From Peptococcaceae bacterium UBA5767 (GTDB lineage: Bacteria > Bacillota > TC1 > UBA5767): a DNA stretch of 14,413 nt. The position numbers and the translations under genes are program-made. This document shows positions 8,274 through 14,397 of the stretch, in pieces; position 1 is the stretch's first letter, and each line of letters begins with the position of its first letter. The stretch lies in NCBI GenBank assembly GCA_002418765.1, contig DIET01000040.1, positions 1 to 14,413 on the forward strand, read 5' to 3'. The notes under the pieces are model-generated. The model was not told the DNA's origin. It was given only the letters and a program-made list of their open reading frames with translations, and searched no databases.

Positions 8274-9020
8274 ATGCTGGATATTATTTTTTTGATTATT
8301 ATTATCGGAGCTGCTTTGTGGGGCTTCACAAGAGGCCTGTTCCGCGTAGGCCTGAGTTTGGTCGGTTATGTCATTGCGCTATGGGGTGCAGGTCGTTATG
8401 CGACTACCCTGGCCTCTTGGATCGTGGCCAATTCAACATGGGACGAATCATTAAAAGAAAGCATCAATCAAAAAATGACGGCCTTGCTGGGGGATCAAAT
8501 TGCTGATATGACAACGGGCATTCGCATGAATGAGCTTGGGCAATATGAAGAGCTTTCCCATATTGCTGATTTTGGATTGCAGTTTCCTTCGGACTCTATG
8601 AATCACTTTTTAAATGAAAGTGCCATGGGAACGGGTAATGTCATGGGCCTGGATTTCACCATGCTTGCGGATACACTGGCTTATTACGCTTTGGTGGGCA
8701 TATCCAGTGTGATCCTGTTTTTTGGTATCAAAATAGTGTTGGGCCTGGTAAGCGGCCTGATTGCCCACTTTTTTGTTAAAGCGAAAGCGATTGGTGCGGT
8801 TGATCGTCTTATGGGAATGGTATTGGGAGTGATGTTGGGAGCTCTTATTGTTTTCTTCGCCGTAACGGCCATGGCACCCATATCGGTCGCTTTGGGAGGG
8901 ACTATGGTGGAAAGCATCCAGGAGTCCAAAGTGATCCCTTGGGTGATGGAAAGCACTTTGTATCAGGATCTGCTACAACGCATTTATGAGGGGATTGTAG
9001 AAATGACCCAGTTGCTTTAA
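8274..9020 (+). CDS. CvpA-family integral membrane protein
   Basis: A 248-residue membrane protein whose start, MLDIIFLIIIIGAALWGFTRGLFRVGLSLVGY, has the CvpA (colicin V production) pattern: a hydrophobic helix, a short G-x-x-R-G turn and a second helix. Predicted membrane segments are roughly at residues 2-18, 24-45, 133-165 and 178-205. A polar segment (about 50-130) lies between helices 2 and 3. The molecular function of CvpA proteins is poorly defined; links to envelope integrity and secretion are reported for the family. ATG 8274 is preceded by AAAGGAAAG (8263-8271). The frame is open up to 8190, but no ribosome binding site supports a longer product. The phosphofructokinase gene follows after 14 bases, so the two are probably co-transcribed. 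Confidence 0.75.
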   Translation: MLDIIFLIIIIGAALWGFTRGLFRVGLSLVGYVIALWGAGRYATTLASWIVANSTWDESLKESINQKMTALLGDQIADMTTGIRMNELGQYEELSHIADFGLQFPSDSMNHFLNESAMGTGNVMGLDFTMLADTLAYYALVGISSVILFFGIKIVLGLVSGLIAHFFVKAKAIGAVDRLMGMVLGVMLGALIVFFAVTAMAPISVALGGTMVESIQESKVIPWVMESTLYQDLLQRIYEGIVEMTQLL

Positions 9021-9034
9021 ACAAGGGGGATGGC

Positions 9035-10108
9035 ATGAGGAAGAAACGATTCGGTATTTTGACGGCTGGGGGAGATTGTCCAGGGCTCAATGCTGCTATC
9101 CGGGCCATCGTCAAGACTGCCCATCAGCAGTATGATATGGAAGCCATTGGGTTTCAGCATGGTTACAAAGGTATCCTAGATCGGGATTATAGTGTTTTGA
9201 CTCCTGATAAGGTGTCTGGAATTTTGACGGTAGGAGGAACGATTCTAGGGACGTCCCGGGAAAAAATATTTAAAAATGAGCCAGGGGATGAACGCGATAA
9301 GCCCGGTATCATCCGGGAAGTTTATGATGAACTGGGTTTGGAGTGTTTGGTTGTACTGGGAGGGAATGGTACCAATAAAAAAGCATATCTTCTTCAGGAA
9401 GCGGTTGGTATCAATGTGATTGGGCTACCTAAAACCATCGATAATGATATTGTAGGTACAGAACAGTGTTTTGGTTTTAGTTCGGCTGTGACCATTGCTA
9501 CCGAGGCCATTGACCGCATACATACGACGGCGCACTCCCATAACCGCATTATGGTCATTGAATTGATGGGACATCATGCGGGTTGGTTGGCGTTGTATGC
9601 GGGTGTGTCTGGAGGTGGCGATGTTATTCTGTTACCGGAAATTCCCTATGATATCCAGTGTGTGGCCAAAGCCATCAACAAGCGAGCCCAGCAAGGCAAG
9701 GAGTTTTCTATTGTCGTCGTTGCTGAAGGGGCTTTGAGCATCAGAGAATCCAAAATGGAGAAAAGCAAGCTCAAACAGTATTTAAGTCGACGGCCCAGCG
9801 CTGGCTACCGGGTGGCCAGAGCCATTGAGCGAGCCACAGGCTTGGAATCTCGGATTACGGTTTTGGGTTATGTTCAGCGTGGGGGGACACCCAATGCCTG
9901 GGATCGCATTTTGTCCACCAAAATGGGGTCTTATGCGGCAGAGATGCTATTTCGGGAAGAGTACGGCCGCATGGTGGCTTTGATTGATGGGAAAATCGAT
10001 TCAGTGGATTTGGCCATTGTGGCGGATAAGATTCGCTATGTTGATGAGGATGACCGTATTTTGATCGCGGCCAGAAGCATCGGTACCTGTTTGGGTGTGG
10101 AAGCGTAA
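9035..10108 (+). CDS. pfkA: 6-phosphofructokinase, Gly104/Lys124 subtype
   Basis: Phosphorylates fructose 6-phosphate to fructose 1,6-bisphosphate, the committed glycolytic step. The 357-residue protein has the phosphate-binding start LTAGGDCPGLNAAIR (10-24), GTSR (R75), GGNGT (109-113), PKTIDNDI with catalytic D136/D138, IELMGHHAGW, PEIPYD and YVQRGGTPNAWDR. At the donor-selecting sites it has Gly (G112, equal to E. coli G104) together with Lys (K133, equal to position 124). Gly at 104 is typical of ATP enzymes, while Lys at 124 is typical of the PPi-type sequence class. ATP is the likely donor, but this is inference. The magnesium-binding Asp of GGDG is Asn here. Start ATG 9035 has AAGGGGGA (9023-9030) 4 bases upstream. 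A terminator follows. Confidence 0.92.
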   Translation: MRKKRFGILTAGGDCPGLNAAIRAIVKTAHQQYDMEAIGFQHGYKGILDRDYSVLTPDKVSGILTVGGTILGTSREKIFKNEPGDERDKPGIIREVYDELGLECLVVLGGNGTNKKAYLLQEAVGINVIGLPKTIDNDIVGTEQCFGFSSAVTIATEAIDRIHTTAHSHNRIMVIELMGHHAGWLALYAGVSGGGDVILLPEIPYDIQCVAKAINKRAQQGKEFSIVVVAEGALSIRESKMEKSKLKQYLSRRPSAGYRVARAIERATGLESRITVLGYVQRGGTPNAWDRILSTKMGSYAAEMLFREEYGRMVALIDGKIDSVDLAIVADKIRYVDEDDRILIAARSIGTCLGVEA

Positions 10109-10120
10109 AATCACAAAGCG

Positions 10121-10144
10121 AAACCTCCTCAGGGAGGTTTTCTT
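10121..10144 (+). terminator. terminator after the phosphofructokinase gene
   Basis: AAACCTCC (10121-10128) pairs with GGAGGTTT (10133-10140) around a TCAG loop, followed by T, C and two more T residues. It ends the cvpA-pfk operon. Confidence 0.88.
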
Positions 10145-10147
10145 GCG

Positions 10148-10177
10148 TTGATTAAGGTCTTGGCGTCATGGTATGAT
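10148..10177 (+). promoter_or_regulatory. promoter of the aminohydrolase-lipM operon
   Basis: TTGATT (10148-10153), an 18-base spacer and TATGAT (10172-10177), with TG one base before the -10 (extended -10, 10169-10170). Transcription would begin around 10184, close to the ribosome binding site AGGTGAAGG (10195-10203). Confidence 0.7.
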
Positions 10178-10204
10178 GATTCCATCAAAGAATGAGGTGA
10201 AGGT

Positions 10205-11551
10205 ATGAGACTGTTTTATCACGGAACAATTCTGACGATGGATGAGCAAAAACGAATCATGGAAGACGGCGTATTGGTGGAGCATTTGGGCAAGATCGTG
10301 GCGCTGGGGGATGCTTCGCTCATAGAGCAGTATCCTCAGGCTGAGAAGGTGAATTTACAGGGGAAAATACTGATGCCCGGTCTCATCAATGCGCACGTAC
10401 ATCTGGCGCAGGCGCTTCTTCGCGGACAGGCAGATGACATGCCTTTGGAGCCCTGGCTGTTAAAGCGTATCTGGCCGTTTCAGGCAGCGCATGATACCGA
10501 TAGCTTTTTAAAGAGTGCACGGTTGGCCATGTTGGATATGATGCTCTCTGGCACGACAACCTTTGTGGAGTCGATGGTAATCCATTATGGATTGGAGCCG
10601 TTGGCCGAAGAGGTAGAGCGTTTGGGTTTAAGAGGCAAGCTGGCCAAGGTGGTGATGCATCCCATGGCGGGAAGTATTTTGCCGGTTTCTCTTCAGGAGA
10701 ACTTCAAGGATTCGCTTGCGGAGGCCAGAGCCAGCAAGAATAAACGTGGGCAGGACAGTTTGGTGGAAATATGGTTGGGTCCACGTTGGACGGGGATGTT
10801 TAATGAACAACTGATGGAAGATGTCAAAGAAGCCATGGAGATGGAAGGATTTAAGGCTACCATGCATTTTGCCGAATCCGAAGAGGATGTAGAAGAGATC
10901 AAGAAGAAGTCTGGTCTTACTCCGATGGCCTTTTTGAAGAAGCATCATATTCTGGAGAATAAAATGCTGCTTATTCATGGCACTCATTTGCCAGTGGAAG
11001 ATGATAGATATTGGCAAGATGCCCAGGCTACGTTGGTGCATTGTCCCGTATCGGCCATGAAAGGGGCCATGGGCTATGCTGATGTACCCAGAATGCAGGC
11101 CCAAGGAGCCAATGTATCTTTGGGGACGGATGCTGGAGCCTGTAACAATACACATGATTTATTCCGGGAAATGAGGGTAGCTTCCTTGTGGCATAAGCAT
11201 GAACATCAGGATACCTCCATTATGCCGGCAGGAGCCAGTTTGGAGATGGCCACCATGGGTGGTGCCAGAAGCCTGTATATGCAAGACATCATTGGGTCTC
11301 TAGAGGTAGGCAAGGATGCCGACATGATTACCATCGAGCCAAACCGTGTCCATTTGCAACCCATGTTCAATCTTGCCTCTGCCTTGGTATATTCGGCAGA
11401 CGGTCACGATGTGAGAGATGTGTATGTTCGGGGCAGACAGCTGGTCAAGAATGGTGTATCGTTGGTTCTGGATCAGGACAAAGTAATCTATGAAGCGAAA
11501 GAGGCCATGCAGAAAACAGCCAACAAAGCTGGCATGGACATCATTCGGTAG
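10205..11551 (+). CDS. amidohydrolase/aminohydrolase of the TrzA-MtaD type
   Basis: A 448-residue metal-dependent hydrolase of the amidohydrolase superfamily, in the group that contains adenosine/SAH/MTA deaminases, guanine-type deaminases and chlorohydrolases. Probable metal ligands are H64 and H66 (NAHVHL), H221 (MHFAES) and D309 (GTDA). E224 and H258 (IHGTH) match the proton-shuttle positions of the family. HCPVSAMKGAMG (279-290) replaces the common HCP-x-SNxKL motif, and GTDAGACNN the common GTDGxxSNN. The C-terminal GSLEVGKDADMITIE stretch belongs to the family's beta domain. The substrate cannot be decided from the motifs; a purine or other N-heterocycle deaminase is the best guess. Start: ATG 10205, one base after AGGTGAAGG. 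The lipM-like gene follows after 8 bases. Confidence 0.85.
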   Translation: MRLFYHGTILTMDEQKRIMEDGVLVEHLGKIVALGDASLIEQYPQAEKVNLQGKILMPGLINAHVHLAQALLRGQADDMPLEPWLLKRIWPFQAAHDTDSFLKSARLAMLDMMLSGTTTFVESMVIHYGLEPLAEEVERLGLRGKLAKVVMHPMAGSILPVSLQENFKDSLAEARASKNKRGQDSLVEIWLGPRWTGMFNEQLMEDVKEAMEMEGFKATMHFAESEEDVEEIKKKSGLTPMAFLKKHHILENKMLLIHGTHLPVEDDRYWQDAQATLVHCPVSAMKGAMGYADVPRMQAQGANVSLGTDAGACNNTHDLFREMRVASLWHKHEHQDTSIMPAGASLEMATMGGARSLYMQDIIGSLEVGKDADMITIEPNRVHLQPMFNLASALVYSADGHDVRDVYVRGRQLVKNGVSLVLDQDKVIYEAKEAMQKTANKAGMDIIR

Positions 11552-11559
11552 GAGTATTT

Positions 11560-12378
11560 ATGCAAAAATGGAATTTGTTGGTTCACCATGATGTGCCAGG
11601 GGCCTTTCACATGGCTTTGGATGAAGTATTGATGAACCAGGTCAGAACGAATGCATCGCTCCCTGTGTTACGCTTCTATACTTGGAAGCCGGCTTGTTTA
11701 AGTTTGGGTTATTTTCAGAAGGCAGAACAGGAGATCGATATGGACGCCTGTCGACGTCAGAACATCGATGTCGTGCGAAGAGCGACAGGCGGCAGGGCGG
11801 TTTTGCATGATGAAGAGCTGACATACAGCATCATTGTCAGGGAAGATAATACTTTGATCCCTTCAAGTATTACGCAGAGCTATCGGCAATTCTCTGAGGG
11901 ACTGGTAAGAGGGTTCGATCAGTTGGGCATCCCGGCGCACCTGTCTGGAGAAGAGACACTTCGGGTCAAAGATTTTCGTTCATCAGCATGTTTTGAAGCC
12001 CCATCTAGTTATGAGGTGGTGGTGCATGGCAAGAAAATTGTGGGGAGTGCCCAGGTCAGAAAGGAAGGCGTTCTCCTGCAGCATGGATCCATCATCAATA
12101 AATTGGATGCGGATCTGCTGTTCTCCCTCTTCAATGTGCATGATGAAAAAAAATTGGCGGTGATGAAACGATTTTTATTGGACAAAGCCACGTCAGTGGA
12201 GGAGGTATGCGGGAAGATTCTATCACAAGAGTCCCTGATAGACGCTTTTTCGTCTGGTATATCCGATGCACTTGGTCTGGACTTGATTAAGAGAAAACTG
12301 ACCTTAGAGGAAGAAGAAATGACTAGGCACTTGATGAAGACGAAATATGGTCATCCTTCTTGGACGTTCCGGTTATAG
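11560..12378 (+). CDS. lipM: octanoyltransferase LipM-like (lipoate protein ligase A family)
   Basis: A 272-residue member of the BPL/LplA/LipB fold. It has RRATGGRAVLHDEELTYSII (73-92), the acyl/lysine-binding GKKIVGSAQVRKEGVLLQHGS (157-177, conserved lysine K159) and Cys144 in SSACFEAPSSYEVVVHG. Cysteine in an ACF-x-APS-x-Y-E context is the hallmark of LipM (B. subtilis Cys150, 278 residues), which moves octanoyl groups from acyl carrier protein to GcvH. Lipoate ligases lack this cysteine. The related amidotransferase LipL also uses a cysteine, so LipL activity is the main alternative. In this metabolic setting a link with the glycine cleavage system is plausible but is not shown here. ATG 11560 follows TAGGAG (11550-11555). 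Confidence 0.85.
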   Translation: MQKWNLLVHHDVPGAFHMALDEVLMNQVRTNASLPVLRFYTWKPACLSLGYFQKAEQEIDMDACRRQNIDVVRRATGGRAVLHDEELTYSIIVREDNTLIPSSITQSYRQFSEGLVRGFDQLGIPAHLSGEETLRVKDFRSSACFEAPSSYEVVVHGKKIVGSAQVRKEGVLLQHGSIINKLDADLLFSLFNVHDEKKLAVMKRFLLDKATSVEEVCGKILSQESLIDAFSSGISDALGLDLIKRKLTLEEEEMTRHLMKTKYGHPSWTFRL

Positions 12379-12397
12379 CGTGAGCATTAGAAAAAAC

Positions 12398-12417
12398 GGA
12401 TGCATTTTGCTGCATCC
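12398..12417. repeat. 7-bp hairpin downstream of lipM
   Basis: GGATGCA (12398-12404) pairs with TGCATCC (12411-12417) around TTTTGC. No T run follows, so it is not a standard terminator by itself. It may protect the 3' end of the transcript or act with the terminator 30 bases downstream. Confidence 0.5.
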
Positions 12418-12445
12418 CATGGAGAAAAACTTAGGAAACCAAGCG

Positions 12446-12484
12446 ACATGTCTTCCCCTTGTGGGGTTGGAGGGCATGTTTTTT
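12446..12484 (+). terminator. terminator of the aminohydrolase-lipM operon
   Basis: ACATG (12446-12450) pairs with CATGT (12475-12479). Inside it is a further imperfect stem with CCCC/GGGG or a staggered TCTTCC/GGAGGG pairing. Six T residues (12479-12484) follow. Confidence 0.75.
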
Positions 12485-12598
12485 ATATTCGTTTTAGGCA
12501 ACAATCATGAAAAGAAAAGGCGTTAAGGAAGCGATTTAAATGTTTTAATGGGTATCAAAATATTTATGCCACATTTTAACGTTTTAAAGCCAGATTTA
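12485..12598. other. AT-rich region upstream of the surface-protein promoter
   Basis: No gene was seen. It contains two near-identical 12-mers in direct orientation, AATGTTTTAATG (12539-12550) and AACGTTTTAAAG (12578-12589), centred 39 bases apart, the second ending 9 bases before the -35 box. It also contains TTTAGGCAA (12493-12501), which recurs at 14237-14245. These are candidates for activator or repressor sites, but the AT-richness makes chance matches likely. Confidence 0.35.
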
Positions 12599-12627
12599 TT
12601 GCACTTTAGGAAGTCGGGGTGTACAAT
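12599..12627 (+). promoter_or_regulatory. promoter of the surface-protein gene
   Basis: TTGCAC (12599-12604), exactly 17 bases, then TACAAT (12622-12627). The start of transcription should be near 12634, about 265 bases before the start codon. The spacer begins TTTAGGAA, as does the spacer of the promoter at 14251-14279. Confidence 0.75.
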
Positions 12628-12633
12628 AAGCGT

Positions 12634-12897
12634 AGATAAAAGGTGCCCACTATAAGCAATATAAAATTTGCATTTATATGTGGGTTGGGGGGTGGTTTAT
12701 TGGCTGCGAATTGTATTTTAAAACAAAATATGGGGAAGGCAGATTCCTCTGGGCTAATTTTTGGTATGCCATGTAATGCAAAGTGCTTCTGCTTCCCACG
12801 ACATCCTGGAGTATTGTTTTTGCCTATGTGAGGCCGTTTAGGCCGCTAGTTTTAAACCAACGATTGGTTGGGTAAATAAATAATGAAAGAGGTGGTA
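12634..12897 (+). ncRNA. long structured 5' leader of the surface-protein gene (uncharacterised)
   Basis: Between the promoter and the ribosome binding site there are about 265 bases with no convincing gene but several possible stems. Stem 1: CCCAC-TATAA-GCAA (12646-12659) with TTGC, TTATA and GTGGG (12668-12684), 14 pairs with two small bulges. Stem 2: TATTTT (12714-12719) with AAAATA (12725-12730). Stem 3: GGGAAG plus CAGA (12733-12743) with TCTG plus CTTCCC (12788-12797), 10 pairs around a 44-base insert. Stem 4: AACCAA (12855-12860) with TTGGTT (12864-12869). I do not recognise a known riboswitch core in it. It may be a cis-acting RNA or an mRNA-stabilising leader. Confidence 0.45.
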
Positions 12898-12900
12898 ATG

Positions 12901-14157
12901 ATGTTAACAATTAGAAGCACCCATCAGTCGAGAGCGATGGCAATCTTGCTTATCTTGGCGATGATTCTCTATTATTCCATGGCTTTTGCTCCCACATCAT
13001 TGGCTGTTGGGAATCAGCTCAATGTTCATGCCTATGCCAGCGATCTGGACATTGTGGTGACAGTAGAGTACGAAGGTGATCTGTATGTGTCCCATCCTGT
13101 GGAAAGTGGTTCTTCAGGAAATTATGGTGGCAATTTTTATTCAACAGATGATCCTCCTGTTTTGGCCGATTTTTCCGGAGAAATTGACCTGGAGGATGTT
13201 GTTAGCGTGACAGTTGGTGGTGTTCCGGTTACGTTTGATGAACTGGGCACGTCAGGTGGTGGAACAGGAGCTTTGAATTTGGTTATCTATGCTCCAGCCC
13301 CAGAACCTGAGTATGATATCAGCATCAGCAAAGTGGTGGATGATACCACGGCAACTGTAGGACAGACGGTATACTTTACGGTTTATGTTGATAATGAGGC
13401 GGATGCTTTGACGGGGTTGCTTCTGGTGGATGACATGTTTGATTGGAGTACGAGCATTGATCTGGCAGAGGATGGATCTCAATCCTTTGGTCCTTGGCCA
13501 TATACGATTACTGAAGATGATGAAGATGCAGGGTCTGTAACCAATATGGTGTATGCTTATCACAGTGAGACGGGAAGGGATGAGGCCACTGCTACGGTGA
13601 CGGTTTATGCTTATGAGGAACCCCCTGTTTTGGTCGCTTCCATTGATCTTGATAAAGTGGTCAGTGACTCCAGTATTTATAGAGGGTCCAGCGTATACTA
13701 TACCTTGACCATAACCAATGATGGCGATTATGATCTCTTTGATGTTCTGTTGGTGGATGAACTCCTTGGATTAGAAGAAGATTTGGGAGAATTAGCTGTG
13801 GATGCTGATCCTATCGTCATTACGACGGAGTTGTTCAGTCCGACCAGCACGGTAACCAACACGGCGTATGTTCGTGCCAATGCATCAATGAATCAATCGT
13901 CAGTCTACGATGAGGATGATGCAACGGTAACGGTAAGAACTAGAACGAGACCTAGACCGGATCCAGAACCAGAAGAGGAAGATGTACCTGAAGAAGAGCC
14001 TCCTTTGACTGTCCCGGATCCAGAACCCGTACCTGAAGTTGTGGAAGAAGTAGAAGTGCCTTTGGCCTTGCCGGACATGGGTGCAACCACACCTCTCTTT
14101 GGAGGAATGGCCTACATCTTGTTCAGTTCACTACTGATTCTGAAAAAGAAATTTTAA
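12901..14157 (+). CDS. secreted surface protein with two DUF11-like repeats and LPDMG sorting signal
   Basis: A 418-residue acidic, cysteine-free (in its mature part) secreted protein. An N-terminal signal peptide has its hydrophobic core at residues 13-30 and likely cleavage near AFA or LAVG (about 30-37). An unrecognised beta-rich domain follows (38-132), then two DUF11-like beta-sandwich repeats (about 138-238 and 246-346) sharing K-V-V-x-D, V-Y-x-T, LLVD, VTN-x-x-Y and ATVTV. Next is a Pro/Glu-rich wall-spanning linker (351-386), then LPDMG (390-394), a hydrophobic helix and the tail KKKF. That end has the layout of a sortase cell-wall anchor, with Met instead of the usual Thr. GAGGTG (12889-12894) favours ATG 12901; ATG 12898 is possible, and the in-frame ATG at 12883 has no ribosome binding site. 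The role is probably adhesion or surface layer structure; no partner is seen in the window. Confidence 0.8.
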   Translation: MLTIRSTHQSRAMAILLILAMILYYSMAFAPTSLAVGNQLNVHAYASDLDIVVTVEYEGDLYVSHPVESGSSGNYGGNFYSTDDPPVLADFSGEIDLEDVVSVTVGGVPVTFDELGTSGGGTGALNLVIYAPAPEPEYDISISKVVDDTTATVGQTVYFTVYVDNEADALTGLLLVDDMFDWSTSIDLAEDGSQSFGPWPYTITEDDEDAGSVTNMVYAYHSETGRDEATATVTVYAYEEPPVLVASIDLDKVVSDSSIYRGSSVYYTLTITNDGDYDLFDVLLVDELLGLEEDLGELAVDADPIVITTELFSPTSTVTNTAYVRANASMNQSSVYDEDDATVTVRTRTRPRPDPEPEEEDVPEEEPPLTVPDPEPVPEVVEEVEVPLALPDMGATTPLFGGMAYILFSSLLILKKKF

Positions 14158-14170
14158 GCAGTGATCTATA

Positions 14171-14211
14171 GGGAAACGGAAGTCCGCTTCAGCGGACTTC
14201 CGACAATTCCC
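14171..14211. terminator. strong hairpin after the surface-protein gene, without a U tract
   Basis: CGGAAGTCCGC (14177-14187) and GCGGACTTCCG (14192-14202) form a perfect 11-bp stem with a TTCA loop. An outer helix GGGAA/TTCCC (14171-14175 with 14207-14211) can close it. No T run follows, so it may be a factor-assisted or bidirectional terminator or a 3' stabiliser rather than a classical intrinsic one. Confidence 0.55.
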
Positions 14212-14250
14212 ATATTTCATGTTGATGTATGTCATGTTTAGGCAAATATT

Positions 14251-14279
14251 TTGACTTTTAGGAAATATCGTTGTATACT
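14251..14279 (+). promoter_or_regulatory. promoter of the riboswitch transcript
   Basis: TTGACT (14251-14256), 17 bases, TATACT (14274-14279): the best match to the sigma-A consensus in the window. Transcription should start near 14286, just before the riboswitch. Confidence 0.85.
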
Positions 14280-14295
14280 AACATTGTAAGAAGAG

Positions 14296-14390
14296 CTGTA
14301 TTGTGACAAAGGCAAACCTAGTGAAAACTAGGGACGCAAAGCCAAGGGCCTTCGCATCAAGTGCATGGCAGCCGGTTTCCGAAAATAGAG
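14296..14390 (+). promoter_or_regulatory. cyclic-di-GMP-I (GEMM-I) riboswitch aptamer
   Basis: The conserved GEMM-I core is present in order: AAAGGCAAACC (14308-14318), a P2 stem CCTAGT/ACTAGG (14317-14322, 14327-14332) capped by a GAAA tetraloop, GGGACGCAAAGCC (14331-14343), a P3 region (14344-14369) and GCAGCCGGTTTCCG (14368-14381). The GAAA loop should dock into a receptor in P3, as in the Vibrio Vc2 structure. An outer closing stem pairs CTGTATT (14296-14302) with AATAGAG (14384-14390), with one mismatch. It senses the second messenger cyclic-di-GMP and controls the gene to the right, outside the window. Confidence 0.92.
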
Positions 14391-14397
14391 TTTTTTT
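14384..14397 (+). terminator. U tract fused to the riboswitch closing stem (probable expression platform)
   Basis: The 3' arm of the aptamer's outer stem (AATAGAG, 14384-14390) is followed immediately by seven T residues (14391-14397). The upstream AAGAG (14291-14295) could extend pairing into the U tract. The aptamer itself would then act as the terminator hairpin, implying lower expression when cyclic-di-GMP is bound. An alternative platform beyond 14413 cannot be excluded. Confidence 0.5.

Noticed and set aside
12682..12695. Possible two-layer G-quadruplex in the G-rich stretch GGGTTGGGGGGTGG
   Set aside because: Only two-layer stacking is possible, and the first Gs are needed in the well-paired stem 1. 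Support is too weak.
12643..12831. A 62-residue open frame starting with GTG, encoding a glycine-rich, cysteine-containing peptide (ending GVLFLPM)
   Set aside because: The purine-rich AAAGG touches the GTG start, leaving no spacing for a ribosome binding site, and the frame overlaps the strong stems of the leader RNA. The residue pattern resembles no family I know. More likely non-coding.
12634..12880. The leader as a second cyclic-di-GMP riboswitch
   Set aside because: No GGCAAACC or GGGACGCAAAGCC blocks are present, and I could not place the class II core either. A TGCAAAG string at 12777-12783 is isolated.
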